Below the pieces are notes generated by a model that saw only the letters and a list, made by a program, of their open reading frames with translations, had not been told where the DNA came from and ran no database searches. Position numbers and translations under genes: made by a program. A stretch of 64,000 bases of DNA from NCBI RefSeq assembly GCF_043235035.1, contig NZ_JAZAQF010000081.1, positions 4,338 to 68,337 on the forward strand, given 5' to 3'. Shown here one piece after another: positions 7,760 through 15,755 of this stretch. The DNA is from CACIAM-69d sp001698445 (GTDB lineage Bacteria > Cyanobacteriota > Cyanobacteriia > CACIAM-69d). Every line of letters begins with the position of its first letter. Position 1 is the first letter of the stretch.

Positions 7760-7787
7760 ATTGAGTAGCTCTAGATTGAGTAGCTCT
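7760..7787. repeat. 15-bp-period tandem duplication over the sat stop codon
   Basis: ATTGAGTAGCTCT occurs at 7760-7772 and 7775-7787. The second copy contains the last codons of sat (minus strand), and its stop codon TAG falls at 7771-7773 at the junction, so the end of the gene has been duplicated outward. Confidence 0.8.
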
Positions 7788-8955
7788 CAGGGATTTGCAT
7801 CGCCCGGGCCAACTCAGCCGCCACCAAAGGCCGCGAGAATTCCGGTGGCGGCAACTCGCCCCGACGCAGCATTTCGCGCACCTTCGTGCCCGACAGGTGA
7901 ATCCGCTCGTCCGGTTCGCTGGGGCTGGTCTTGGTGGTGGCCATGCTTTGGGTGCGCTTGCAGTAGAACGCGTGCTCGAACTTCAGCGGCATGATTCCCA
8001 ACTCACCCGGCGCAAACTCATCGAAAATGTGCTGCGCATCGTAGGTTCCGTAATAGTCACCCACGCCCGCATGGTCACGACCCACGATGAAATGCGTGCA
8101 GCCATAGTTCTTGCGAATGAGGGCATGGAAAATGGCTTCCCGGGGGCCCGCATAGCGCATGGCGCAAGGGTTGATGGCCAAAATCACCCGGCCACGGGGG
8201 AAATAGTGCTCCAGCATGATTTCATAGCAACGCATCCGCACATCGGCGGCAATGTCATCGCTCTTGGTCACTCCCACTAGGGGATGCAGGAACAGACCAT
8301 CGGTGATTTCCAGGGCGCACTTGATGATGTATTCGTGGGCGCGGTGGATCGGGTTGCGGGTTTGAAAGGCCACGATCGACTTCCAACCCTTGTCGCGGAA
8401 AGCATGGCGCGAGTCGATCGGGTCAATTTGATAGAGCGGGAAGCGAGGATCTGGCTCGCGTTCCAGCAACCACACGGGCCCAGCTAAATAAGTTGCCCCT
8501 TGGCCGTAAACCACCGCCACGCCGGGGTGTTTCTCTTCGTTGGTGCGATAAACGTTGAGGGCTTCCCGGGTTTTGTCGTAGTGATATTTCTCCGTCAGCT
8601 CCAGCACGCCAATGAAGCGACCGGTGGGATCGTCTAGGCGCACCAATTGCCCTTCGCTGAGGGTGCTGGCCTGCTCATCGGTCACGGGCAGGGTCACGGG
8701 AATTGCCCAGGGCAGCCCGTTGGCCAAGCGCATGTCGTCAACCACGGTCTTGTAGTCCGCTTGGCCCATGAAGCCATCGATCGGGCTGAACGCGCCGATG
8801 GCGATCGCGATCAGGTCACAGACGGCGCGATCGTCCAGGGAAATGCGCGGCAGGTGGTCGGCCTTGCTCAGGAATTCGGCCTTTTGCTCAGGGCTGGCAA
8901 TGCGGTTAATCAGCGTGCCGCCGTGAGGGGCGATCGCGTCGGCTATACGGGTCAT
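7771..8955 (-). CDS. sat: Sulfate adenylyltransferase (ATP sulfurylase)
   Basis: Converts sulfate and ATP to adenosine phosphosulfate and pyrophosphate, the first step of assimilatory sulfate reduction. At 394 residues it is the usual single-domain length. The nucleotide-binding signature QTRNPIHRAHEY is complete, and the later segments VGRDHAGVGDYYG and ISGTKVR-like HLSGTKVREMLRRGE are typical of the family. The start is the ATG at 8955 (MTRIADAIAPHGG), followed by the conserved N-terminal LINRI region. No other sulfur-assimilation gene is adjacent; the element-rich gap to mutY is on its 3' side. Confidence 0.95.
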   Translation of the reverse strand: MTRIADAIAPHGGTLINRIASPEQKAEFLSKADHLPRISLDDRAVCDLIAIAIGAFSPIDGFMGQADYKTVVDDMRLANGLPWAIPVTLPVTDEQASTLSEGQLVRLDDPTGRFIGVLELTEKYHYDKTREALNVYRTNEEKHPGVAVVYGQGATYLAGPVWLLEREPDPRFPLYQIDPIDSRHAFRDKGWKSIVAFQTRNPIHRAHEYIIKCALEITDGLFLHPLVGVTKSDDIAADVRMRCYEIMLEHYFPRGRVILAINPCAMRYAGPREAIFHALIRKNYGCTHFIVGRDHAGVGDYYGTYDAQHIFDEFAPGELGIMPLKFEHAFYCKRTQSMATTKTSPSEPDERIHLSGTKVREMLRRGELPPPEFSRPLVAAELARAMQIPESYSI

Positions 8956-9085
8956 GGAACTCGGGGTGAGGTTGCTTCAAGACAATAATCAGTAAAAATT
9001 CAACACTAAAATGGTCGCCTTGTGGCCGGCTAGGGGATAGCCAGGGTTTTTCATCTCCAACCACGTTTTAGTTAAAAAATGCCCT

Positions 9086-9895
9086 TTAGTTAAAAAATGC
9101 CCTGGTTTGCAGATATAGCCCAATCACAAGGGGAATGACCACATAGGCATAGGATCGAAGATTTGCAATGGCAATAGATCGGCCAAGATGAACTGAAGGG
9201 TTGGGCAGCCACTTCGCTAAACAAGCTCCCTCGATCGCCCAACTCATCGCCCAGCCAATCATAAAATAGGTAAAGGCACAAAAAAGCTCAATCCAAAAGG
9301 GAAACTTGGCATTGATAATGCCAATAATGACCAATGCCAATACTAAATTAAAAGGCCAAAACAACAACCATAGCCATCGCCAGCCAACAGACCAGGGTGT
9401 TAGCTGCCGCAAAGCATCATGGGTTGTCAGTCCCATTAAACCTAGGCAGCCCATGAGTACGAAAGTAATTCTTCGGTTCCAGTCATCACCGTAGCTTAAA
9501 AACGGTATGCCAACCAACCCAAATGAAAAAACAAGACCTGTGATTGATGAAACCAAATTAGCGCCAGTTACTGCAATCCAAACTCGCTTAGAGGAATAAG
9601 TTTCGCGCTTAAGGATTGTGATTGCTTCAATAGCAATGATGGCCACCAAGCCCCACCCAAAGCTGATGAATGATGCGAAAAGAGGCAAGTTAAACAGGGA
9701 AACGGCCATGGGTGGCCAGCTATTGGCCAAAGCTGCTTGGGGCAGGGCGATCGCCACTAACATCGCGATCGTGCCTGTAGCCCAGATCAGTAGACGGGGA
9801 TGGATGGCAGAAAACGAAAACCAACGAGGGCGATTTGATTTTTGGGGTGTTGCCCTACGATGATGGGTAGGTGGATGATCCATGGGTTGGCGCAT
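9086..9895 (-). CDS. Polytopic membrane protein of unknown function
   Basis: A 269-residue protein with about six hydrophobic segments, starting after a positively charged, His/Pro-rich lead (MRQPMDHPPTHHRRATP). The first membrane segment ends ALPQAALANS, which could be a signal-peptide cleavage site. Others include FGWGLVAIIAIEAITIL and WLWLLFWPFNLVLALVIIG. I do not recognise a family. It is transcribed divergently from the alpha/beta hydrolase. ATG 9895 and ATG 9883 are both possible starts. Its codon use is somewhat less GC-biased than neighbouring genes. Confidence 0.7.
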   Translation of the reverse strand: MRQPMDHPPTHHRRATPQKSNRPRWFSFSAIHPRLLIWATGTIAMLVAIALPQAALANSWPPMAVSLFNLPLFASFISFGWGLVAIIAIEAITILKRETYSSKRVWIAVTGANLVSSITGLVFSFGLVGIPFLSYGDDWNRRITFVLMGCLGLMGLTTHDALRQLTPWSVGWRWLWLLFWPFNLVLALVIIGIINAKFPFWIELFCAFTYFMIGWAMSWAIEGACLAKWLPNPSVHLGRSIAIANLRSYAYVVIPLVIGLYLQTRAFFN

Positions 9896-9922
9896 TGAGT
9901 TTGGACTGAATTTTCATTTGAG

Positions 9923-10963
9923 GTGGTGATTGTGCAGGGAGATATTAATCAAAATACTAATCGGGAAGTTAATCAGGATATCAATCAGGAATCTGGTCAA
10001 GAATCTGGTCAGGGAACTCATCAAGAAGCCATGAATAAATTTCCGGAATTTTTACCTGAAGCAGTGGCAAGTCTAACGGAACCAGAGTCGATCGACTTTG
10101 TGCGTCAAATTCAGCGCCAAACGATCCAGACTTCCTGGCCCTATCCCCATAGTGTATTGCCGATCGAAACCAGTTTCGTCACGGGTCAACCGCCGGAATT
10201 GCGCGATCGATTGCCCGATGCGCCACCTATTTTGCTAGTTCATGGCTTTGACAGTTCACTGTTGGAATATCGTCGATTGTTCCCACGCTTAGTTCAGCAA
10301 TCTGCCACTTGGGCCGTGGACTTGTTGGGGTTTGGGTTCACCGATCGCCCTGAGAAGTTGGAATTTACCGCTGAAGCAATTCGCACCCATTTATATTGCT
10401 TTTGGCAGCAAATCATTGGGCGGCCAATGGTGCTGGTGGGGGCTTCCATGGGGGGTGCAGCCGTGATGGATTTTGCCCTCACCTATCCGGAGGCGGTGCA
10501 GAAAGTGGTGTTGCTGGATAGCGCTGGATTTGTGGGCAAACCGATCGCCAGCCGGTTTTTGATTCCGCCCTTGGGACAATGGGCCACGCAATTTCTGGCG
10601 AATAAAAAGGTGCGATCGGGCATTGGGCGCAAGGCCTACGCCGACCCCGATCGCTGTGCCACCGAAGAGGCCTATCGTTGCGGTGCGTTGCATTTGGGAA
10701 TGCCCCGATGGAGTGAGGCGCTCATTTCCTTCACTCGCAACGGTGGTTATACCATTACGGGTGATCGCATTGCCCAACTGCCCCAAAAAACCTTGATTTT
10801 GTGGGGCGATCGAGATCAAATTTTGCCCAAAGCCACAGCCCAAAAATTTCAAGCGGCGCTGCCCAAAAGTCAATTTATTTGGGTGGAAAATTGCGGACAT
10901 GTGCCCCATTTGGAACAGCCCGATCGCACAGCCCAAGCGATTCAAAATTTCTTGGAAGAATAG
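9923..10963 (+). CDS. Alpha/beta hydrolase fold protein
   Basis: Soluble serine hydrolase with the classical motifs: the oxyanion strand PILLVHGFDSS, the nucleophile elbow GASMGGAAV (Ser in G-X-S-X-G), the acid in WGDRDQILP and the histidine in ENCGHVPHLEQP. The frame opens at a GTG near 9923, but the first 36 codons are repetitive (INQNTNREVNQDINQ, then QESGQESGQ). An ATG at 10031 (MNKFPEFLPEAV) begins the conserved part and may be the true start. Cyanobacterial relatives are of unknown substrate, so I give no reaction. A convergent minus-strand terminator separates it from rpoD. Confidence 0.88.
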   Translation: MVIVQGDINQNTNREVNQDINQESGQESGQGTHQEAMNKFPEFLPEAVASLTEPESIDFVRQIQRQTIQTSWPYPHSVLPIETSFVTGQPPELRDRLPDAPPILLVHGFDSSLLEYRRLFPRLVQQSATWAVDLLGFGFTDRPEKLEFTAEAIRTHLYCFWQQIIGRPMVLVGASMGGAAVMDFALTYPEAVQKVVLLDSAGFVGKPIASRFLIPPLGQWATQFLANKKVRSGIGRKAYADPDRCATEEAYRCGALHLGMPRWSEALISFTRNGGYTITGDRIAQLPQKTLILWGDRDQILPKATAQKFQAALPKSQFIWVENCGHVPHLEQPDRTAQAIQNFLEE

Positions 10964-11048
10964 GGCCTGTGGATCATTTCAATAATGGGATCAATCAGGG
11001 ATCCGTTTTGGTTTTGCAGATATCCTTGTGATTCGGATTGGCAGGCCC

Positions 11049-11080
11049 AAAAAAGGGCGATCGCCCTCAGACGATCGCCC
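11049..11080 (-). terminator. Rho-independent terminator of rpoD
   Basis: On the minus strand GGGCGATCG, an 8-base loop, CGATCGCCC, then TTTTTT: a 9-bp perfect stem and U-tract starting 27 bases downstream of the rpoD stop codon. The stem is built from HIP1-type sequence. Confidence 0.85.
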
Positions 11081-11107
11081 CATGCGAGATGAATTGAACC
11101 CAGCTTC

Positions 11108-12268
11108 CTAGCGAATATATTCCTTCAAGATGCTGTTGCGGTTCGGGTGGCGTAACTTCCGCAGGGCCTTCGCTTCAATTTGGCGAATCCGTTCACGGGT
11201 CACGTTGAAAATTTGCCCAATTTCTTCCAGGGTTTTCATCCGACCGTCATCCAAGCCATAGCGCAACCGCAGCACATCGCGCTCACGGGCACTGAGCGTA
11301 TCGAGCACGCTTTCTAAATCTTCCCGCAGCAGGTTCTTGGAAACGCGATCTTCCGGCGTTTCGCCGTCGGATTCAATGAAATCGCCCAGGCGCGAATCTT
11401 CTTCCTTCCCGATCGGGGTTTCCAACGAAATTGGCAACTGAGCCGACTTGGCGATGAACCGCAACTTTTCGATCGTCATTTCCATCCGCGTTGCAATCTC
11501 TTCTTCTGTGGGCTTGCGGCCCATCTCTTGAGACAGCAACTTGGTGGTTTTCTTAATCCGCGAAATGGTTTCGTACAGGTGTACCGGTAGGCGAATTGTC
11601 CGGGATTGGTCGGCGATCGCCCGGGTGATTGCCTGCCGAATCCACCAAGTGGCATAGGTGGAGAATTTATAGCCCTTTTCGTGGTCAAACTTTTCGGCGG
11701 CGCGAATCAGACCCAAGCTACCTTCTTGGATCAAATCCTGGAACGACAGGCCGCGGTTCATGTATTTCTTGGCGATCGAAACCACCAAGCGCAGGTTTGA
11801 CTGCACCATTTTGTCCTTGGCGCGCCGACCCACATACAGCCGCTTCCGGAATTCCGGCAAGCCCATATTCAACGCTTCAGCCCACTCTCGATCGTTCGGT
11901 GCGCGATCGAGTTGATCCAGCAGCTTTTCATGAACCCGTTCGATTTCTAGCAGGTCAGCAATCTTACGGGCCAGTTCAATTTCTTCGTCGGCTCGCAGCA
12001 GGCGAATTCGACCAATTTCTTGAAGATATAGCCGAATTGAATCTTCGGTGTAGTGCTTTTTCTTAGCAGCCGTGCGACGACGGGACGCGGCCGCTTTGCC
12101 AGGCTGCTCTTCATCTTCCTCGTCGAGTTCGGCAGACGGGTCATCATACTCATCAATATCGACCTCATCTTCATCCTCTGTGGTGAGTAGCTCTAGCTCG
12201 ACCTCTACATCATCCACAGCATCAGTCAATACGTTCATTTCTTCGAGTACGGTTTTGGCCTGGGTCAT
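11108..12268 (-). CDS. rpoD: RNA polymerase principal sigma factor SigA/RpoD
   Basis: Group 1 sigma-70 that directs RNA polymerase to housekeeping promoters. After an acidic N-terminal stretch (region 1.1-like, many Asp/Glu) come region 1.2 (EDSIRLYLQEIGRIRLL), region 2 with NLRLVVSIAKKYMNRGLSFQDLIQEG-type sequence and the -10 recognition segment FSTYATWWIRQAITRAI, region 3, and region 4 with the helix-turn-helix TLEEIGQIFNVTRERIRQIE. ATG 12268 (MTQAKTVLEE) is the start: it matches family N-termini and has GAGAGG upstream, whereas the longer frame begins at an implausible TTG. The protein is 386 residues, ending SILKEYIR. Confidence 0.97.
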   Translation of the reverse strand: MTQAKTVLEEMNVLTDAVDDVEVELELLTTEDEDEVDIDEYDDPSAELDEEDEEQPGKAAASRRRTAAKKKHYTEDSIRLYLQEIGRIRLLRADEEIELARKIADLLEIERVHEKLLDQLDRAPNDREWAEALNMGLPEFRKRLYVGRRAKDKMVQSNLRLVVSIAKKYMNRGLSFQDLIQEGSLGLIRAAEKFDHEKGYKFSTYATWWIRQAITRAIADQSRTIRLPVHLYETISRIKKTTKLLSQEMGRKPTEEEIATRMEMTIEKLRFIAKSAQLPISLETPIGKEEDSRLGDFIESDGETPEDRVSKNLLREDLESVLDTLSARERDVLRLRYGLDDGRMKTLEEIGQIFNVTRERIRQIEAKALRKLRHPNRNSILKEYIR

Positions 12269-12994
12269 GCCGAGTCCTCTCGCTCCTTTCAACGAAGTGG
12301 GGTAGATATGCAGTGATCAGTGGGAAGTTGGAAACTGCGACGGTTGCGGAAACAGGCACTGAAGGGCTGGCAACGCCGCAGTCTGGGCTGGATTTTTTGC
12401 CGAGATCCAGATTAGCCCCAGATTTTTGAAATGTCCCAATAAACTGTAGCCTGTCTTACGAAATTTTGCCGGGACGATCGAAAATTTGCTGGCAATTAAC
12501 TCCAAAAATCACAACAAACAGGCAAGAAACAACCGATTGGCCGCTGATTTGCCGCCCATGACCGATCTTGTGTCGGCTGAAGTGGGCAATTTGGCTAGGG
12601 TTTAAGTTATGAGTTATTGATATTTCCCTGGATAAGCGGCAATTGTTGTCAGCGGAGGAACGGTCTCTTTCCCCCGATCGCCCCGGTCACGGTCGCTGAA
12701 ATACTTCCAGCGATTTTATCTCCCTAGACAGGCTGGAGTGGGGCTGATTTACAAACCTCCAAAGTGATGCTTCAGCGTTCTCTTGTGCCTTCCTCTGTTG
12801 TAACACGCTCTTTTCTAAATCACAGGGCTACTGATTTCATTTGGTTTTCATTTTTCGAGTTTTCATGTTTGGGATTTTAATTGGCCAATCCTGCAGGGCG
12901 CGAATAACAGTTCAGTGGATTGGAGTGATTGATGAGTTGATCGCGTATTCATCAATCCAGCATTGACCAAGTATTCAACGTATTCAACGATTAT
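12269..12994. other. Long upstream region of rpoD
   Basis: About 725 bp between rpoD and the polysaccharide deacetylase gene, both on the minus strand. No gene is evident. AT-richer patches with runs such as TTTTCATTTTTCGAGTTTTCATG (around 12,841) and TATTCAACGTATTCAACGATTATTCATTCATC (around 12,970) lie next to the deacetylase end. The rpoD promoter(s), and a long untranslated leader if present, must lie here, but I cannot place them. Confidence 0.4.
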
Positions 12995-13756
12995 TCATTC
13001 ATCGGACATTTGATCGATCGCCTGATTGATCGGGCGATCAGTTGGTCTTGGTGAAGTCGGGTTGAGAGCGTTCTGCTCGATCGCATTCCAAAGTCGATCG
13101 ACCGTCACAAACTGCCACCCCCGATCGCGCAGGGCCGGAATCAGTTGCGCCACGGTTTCGACCACATCGCGCCCGCCACAGGGCCCATCGTGCAACACAA
13201 TCAGCGAACCGTTTTGCACCTGATCCAAAACCCGCCGCTGCACCACTGCCGGCCCAGGATGCGTCCAATCTTCCGGCACAACGCTCCACAGGACTGGTCG
13301 ATATCCCCAACTGCGCCACTGAGCCAAGGCCCCGGGCAAAAATAGCCCGTTGGGTGGCCGCACATCTCGCACATGGTGTTGCACCCAAGTCGGATCAAGC
13401 TGACAGGCCTGGGCGATCGCCCGTTGGGTGCGTTTTAAATCCCGTTGAAGTTCGTCTGGCCTGAGGCGGGGAAACGATCGGTGACGGTAGCCATGGAGGC
13501 CAAGCCAGTGGCCCGCGTCCCAAACCTGTTTGGCAACGGCAGGAGCCTGATCGACCCAACAGCCCAACCAAAAAAAGCTAGCGGTCACCTGCTCTTGGGC
13601 CAACAGGCGCAACAGGGCTGGCGTATATTCCGGGTGGGGCCCGTCGTCAAAGCTGAGAGCAATTTCCCGGTGATCGGGATTGCCGGCCCACAGACCCAAG
13701 GGAAAACCGGCCGCCAAGACTGGATAGAGGCGTGGATAGAGCCAAGCAAACTGCAT
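12995..13756 (-). CDS. Polysaccharide deacetylase family protein (NodB homology domain)
   Basis: Carbohydrate esterase family 4-type metal-dependent deacetylase. NodB motifs in order: ALSFDDGPHPEYT (general base and metal Asp), HGYRHRSF (HXXXH metal ligands), RPPNG, a tryptophan-containing VLWSVVPEDW, and LIVLHDGPCGG with the catalytic histidine. The arginine of motif 3 is retained as RPPNG. N-terminal hydrophobicity is limited, so export is uncertain; the first residues MQFAWLYPRLYPVLAAGFPLG could act as an anchor. Substrate could be peptidoglycan or exopolysaccharide GlcNAc residues. Downstream of the TPR gene on the same strand. Confidence 0.88.
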   Translation of the reverse strand: MQFAWLYPRLYPVLAAGFPLGLWAGNPDHREIALSFDDGPHPEYTPALLRLLAQEQVTASFFWLGCWVDQAPAVAKQVWDAGHWLGLHGYRHRSFPRLRPDELQRDLKRTQRAIAQACQLDPTWVQHHVRDVRPPNGLFLPGALAQWRSWGYRPVLWSVVPEDWTHPGPAVVQRRVLDQVQNGSLIVLHDGPCGGRDVVETVAQLIPALRDRGWQFVTVDRLWNAIEQNALNPTSPRPTDRPINQAIDQMSDE

Positions 13757-13770
13757 TGCTGAATGGGCCG

Positions 13771-13832
13771 GCTAAATTAGCAAACTAGGTTGGCGAGCTA
13801 AATTGGCAAACTAGGTTGGTGAGCTAAATTGG
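13771..13832. repeat. 26-bp tandem repeat
   Basis: Two full copies (13771-13796 and 13797-13822) differing at two positions, plus ten bases of a third; the unit begins GCTAAATT and ends CTAGGTTGG(C/T)GA. Located between the TPR and deacetylase genes. Confidence 0.85.
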
Positions 13833-13874
13833 CGATCGCGCCGGACGGGGGCGAGGGGTTGTGCCGCCTGAACG

Positions 13875-14747
13875 TTACGGGTTCGTAGGATTGGTGTTTG
13901 GAGGATTAGCGTTCGCAGGATTGGCATTGGGCAGCGCCTCGGCCGGTTGCAAAAGCCGCAGCGTGCTGAGGGCCCGTTCGTAGCCCTCGCGATCGCCCCG
14001 ACGGGCGAATAACCGGGCCGCCTGTTGCAAGTTATCCACGGCCTCTTGCAGATTGCCCACGGCCGCTTGGGCGATCGCCCGATTGTGCAAAGCTTCCGCA
14101 TCGTCCGCCGCGATTGCCAGGGCGCGATCGTAATCTTCAATGGCCCGGAAATAGGCCTGCTGTTGCACCAACAAATTAGCCCGATTGAAATAGGCATTGG
14201 CGTATTGGGGATCCAGCTCGATCGCCCGGTTATAGTCCGCCATGGCCGCCAAGGGATTGTCTAGGGCCGCGTAGGCCGTCGCTCGATCGTTATAGGCCTC
14301 CACCAAGGCCGGATTCAGTCGCAGGGACTCTGAAAAAGCTTCGATCGCCTGCTGGAGCTTGCCCGCCGCCGCCAAGGTGGTTCCCCTGGCATAGGCCGCT
14401 TGGGCCTGTTGACTGCGGGCTGCATTGGGCTGGGGTGGTTTGGGTTCTGCCGGGCCGGGTGGCGGATTGCGGGCCGGTTGCGGCGATCGGGAGCGAGCGG
14501 GGTTGGTTGGTTGAGGGCGGCGTGGCTGGGATGGCCCTTGGGCCTGAGCGGCCGGCGCGATCGGCAACCCAAGCAGCCCGATCGCCCCCAAAAGTATCCA
14601 AAATCGCCGTCTCTGTCCGTTGAATGGTTTCCAGAGGAACCTAGACCGATCTAGCCCAGACCGATCTAGCCCAGACCGGCCATTCCGATCTCCCGAACAT
14701 TGTCCGAGAACCGGTTGAGCCGATCGTTGTGGATCCTTAAGCCTCAT
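13875..14747 (-). CDS. Exported tetratricopeptide-repeat protein
   Basis: About 290 residues: a basic lead, a hydrophobic signal segment (FWILLGAIGLLGLPIAPAAQA, cleavable after AQA), a Pro/Arg-rich linker, then about four TPR units from AAYARGTTLAAAGKLQQAIE onward, each with the usual A-x-x-x-Y/N pattern (EAYNDRATAYAALDNPLAAM, NAYFNRANLLVQQQAYFRAI, EALHNRAIAQAAVGNLQEAV). It ends in an Asn/Pro repeat tail. ATG 14747 overlaps the end of the DUF2973 gene by 11 bases, suggesting translational coupling; the longer frame to 14834 lies inside that gene and is unlikely. Probably a protein-protein scaffold in the periplasm. Confidence 0.85.
   Translation of the reverse strand: MRLKDPQRSAQPVLGQCSGDRNGRSGLDRSGLDRSRFLWKPFNGQRRRFWILLGAIGLLGLPIAPAAQAQGPSQPRRPQPTNPARSRSPQPARNPPPGPAEPKPPQPNAARSQQAQAAYARGTTLAAAGKLQQAIEAFSESLRLNPALVEAYNDRATAYAALDNPLAAMADYNRAIELDPQYANAYFNRANLLVQQQAYFRAIEDYDRALAIAADDAEALHNRAIAQAAVGNLQEAVDNLQQAARLFARRGDREGYERALSTLRLLQPAEALPNANPANANPPNTNPTNP
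14643..14675. repeat. 15-bp tandem duplication inside the TPR gene
   Basis: AGACCGATCTAGCCC twice in tandem, then a partial copy, encoding a repeated GLDRS in the N-terminal lead. Confidence 0.8.
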
Positions 14748-15069
14748 CCGTGGGTTGAGAGTTGGAAGAAGGGTTAGACGAATCTCCCGGCGAAGCATCA
14801 AACAACGCATCCAGACGGCTGCGGGCATCTTCAACTGTGATTGACTTCATCACCAACAGGGGTTCACGAATCGGCTGCCCCCGATCATCCAGCATTTCCG
14901 GGTGCAGCGAGATGGGCGGTTGAGCCGATGCCGCCCCCCGCGTTGAATGATCCACTCGATCGGCCGTGCGGCCCGCCTCAGTTCCCAGTGTGAAGAGATT
15001 GCGGACTAAATTCCCGATCGCCAAGAATGCCAACACTGCAAAGGCCAGGATATACAACACCTGTAGCAC
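14737..15069 (-). CDS. DUF2973 family protein
   Basis: A 110-residue cyanobacterial protein: one N-terminal transmembrane helix (LYILAFAVLAFLAIGNLVRNLF) followed by a polar tail with the family segment HPEMLDDRGQPIREPLLVMKSITVEDARSRL-like sequence and a disordered Ser/Pro end. The function of DUF2973 is unknown. It lies 64 bp downstream of the DUF2605 gene and overlaps the TPR gene start, consistent with an operon DUF2605-DUF2973-TPR. Start ATG 15069. Confidence 0.85.
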   Translation of the reverse strand: MLQVLYILAFAVLAFLAIGNLVRNLFTLGTEAGRTADRVDHSTRGAASAQPPISLHPEMLDDRGQPIREPLLVMKSITVEDARSRLDALFDASPGDSSNPSSNSQPTDEA

Positions 15070-15133
15070 GGCCGTCGTCTCCCTAACGGATGATCTCTAA
15101 ATAAATAGTCTCTAACATGATCTGAGAAGGCGA

Positions 15134-15466
15134 TTACCCCGCCGAACCCGAAGGATTCTGTTCAGCCCGGAACCGCATTGCCACATGCCAGCATTCCTGA
15201 ACTAGGTTGTGCCAAGGCATGAGGGTTGATGTTTCAACACCCACCTGGGCCCCCATGGCCTCAAAGAGCAACTGAGTGCTGCTCACTTCCTGTTGGGCCT
15301 GTTTGACCCGTGCCAGCAAGCTTTCCTGTTGCTCATCGCTCAGAAACGACAAGCGCTCCGATTCCAGCAAGGTGCGCGATCGCCCAAACCAATATTGAAA
15401 ATCTTCAAGCAGCGGCTGCAAGATGGTCTTCAGCAGATTGGGATCGGGAGGGGTAGGAGCCGACAT
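15134..15466 (-). CDS. DUF2605 family protein
   Basis: A 110-residue helical cyanobacterial protein of unknown function. Family signature: PDPNLLKTILQPLLEDFQYW, then the central helix with LLARVKQAQQEVSSTQLLF and the end segment LMPWHNLVQECWHVAMRFR. The ATG at 15466 (MSAPTPPDPN) matches family N-termini; the longer frame begins with TTG at 15499 and is rejected. First gene of a likely three-gene unit with DUF2973 and the TPR protein. Confidence 0.85.
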   Translation of the reverse strand: MSAPTPPDPNLLKTILQPLLEDFQYWFGRSRTLLESERLSFLSDEQQESLLARVKQAQQEVSSTQLLFEAMGAQVGVETSTLMPWHNLVQECWHVAMRFRAEQNPSGSAG

Positions 15467-15655
15467 AGGCAAATTAGAAACTAACCAATCTACATACAAG
15501 CTTAACGCTATTCATCTTTCGTAACATTTTTTTGGAAGATTTCGCATCATCTCTTGCAGCACCAAGGGCCAAGCCATGATCAGGATGAGGGCCAGTCGTC
15601 ATGTCTTGGGATCACGCAAAAGCGGTTACTCTTCCATGCCCTAACCACCCCAAAC

Positions 15656-15673
15656 AAGGGGCTTAAGCCCCTT
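15656..15673. repeat. 18-bp palindromic dispersed repeat, copy 1
   Basis: A perfect palindrome AAGGGGCTTAAGCCCCTT, followed by GCCCCCACGACTCC. Related copies occur at 43980, 48127 and 63586 with the same flanks. It lies between the MscS channel gene and the DUF2605 gene, where it may also act as a terminator hairpin. Confidence 0.9.
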
Positions 15674-15755
15674 GCCCCCACGACTCCTACGGTTCGCCCT
15701 TGCCCCACGACTCGTCACGGTGGAATCAGGGGTTTGGGCAATTGGACGACCAGCC

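Noticed and set aside
9923..10030. The repetitive first 36 codons of the alpha/beta hydrolase as a functional domain
   Set aside because: The sequence arises from short tandem DNA repeats, and an internal ATG at 10031 begins the conserved protein, so these codons may not be translated.
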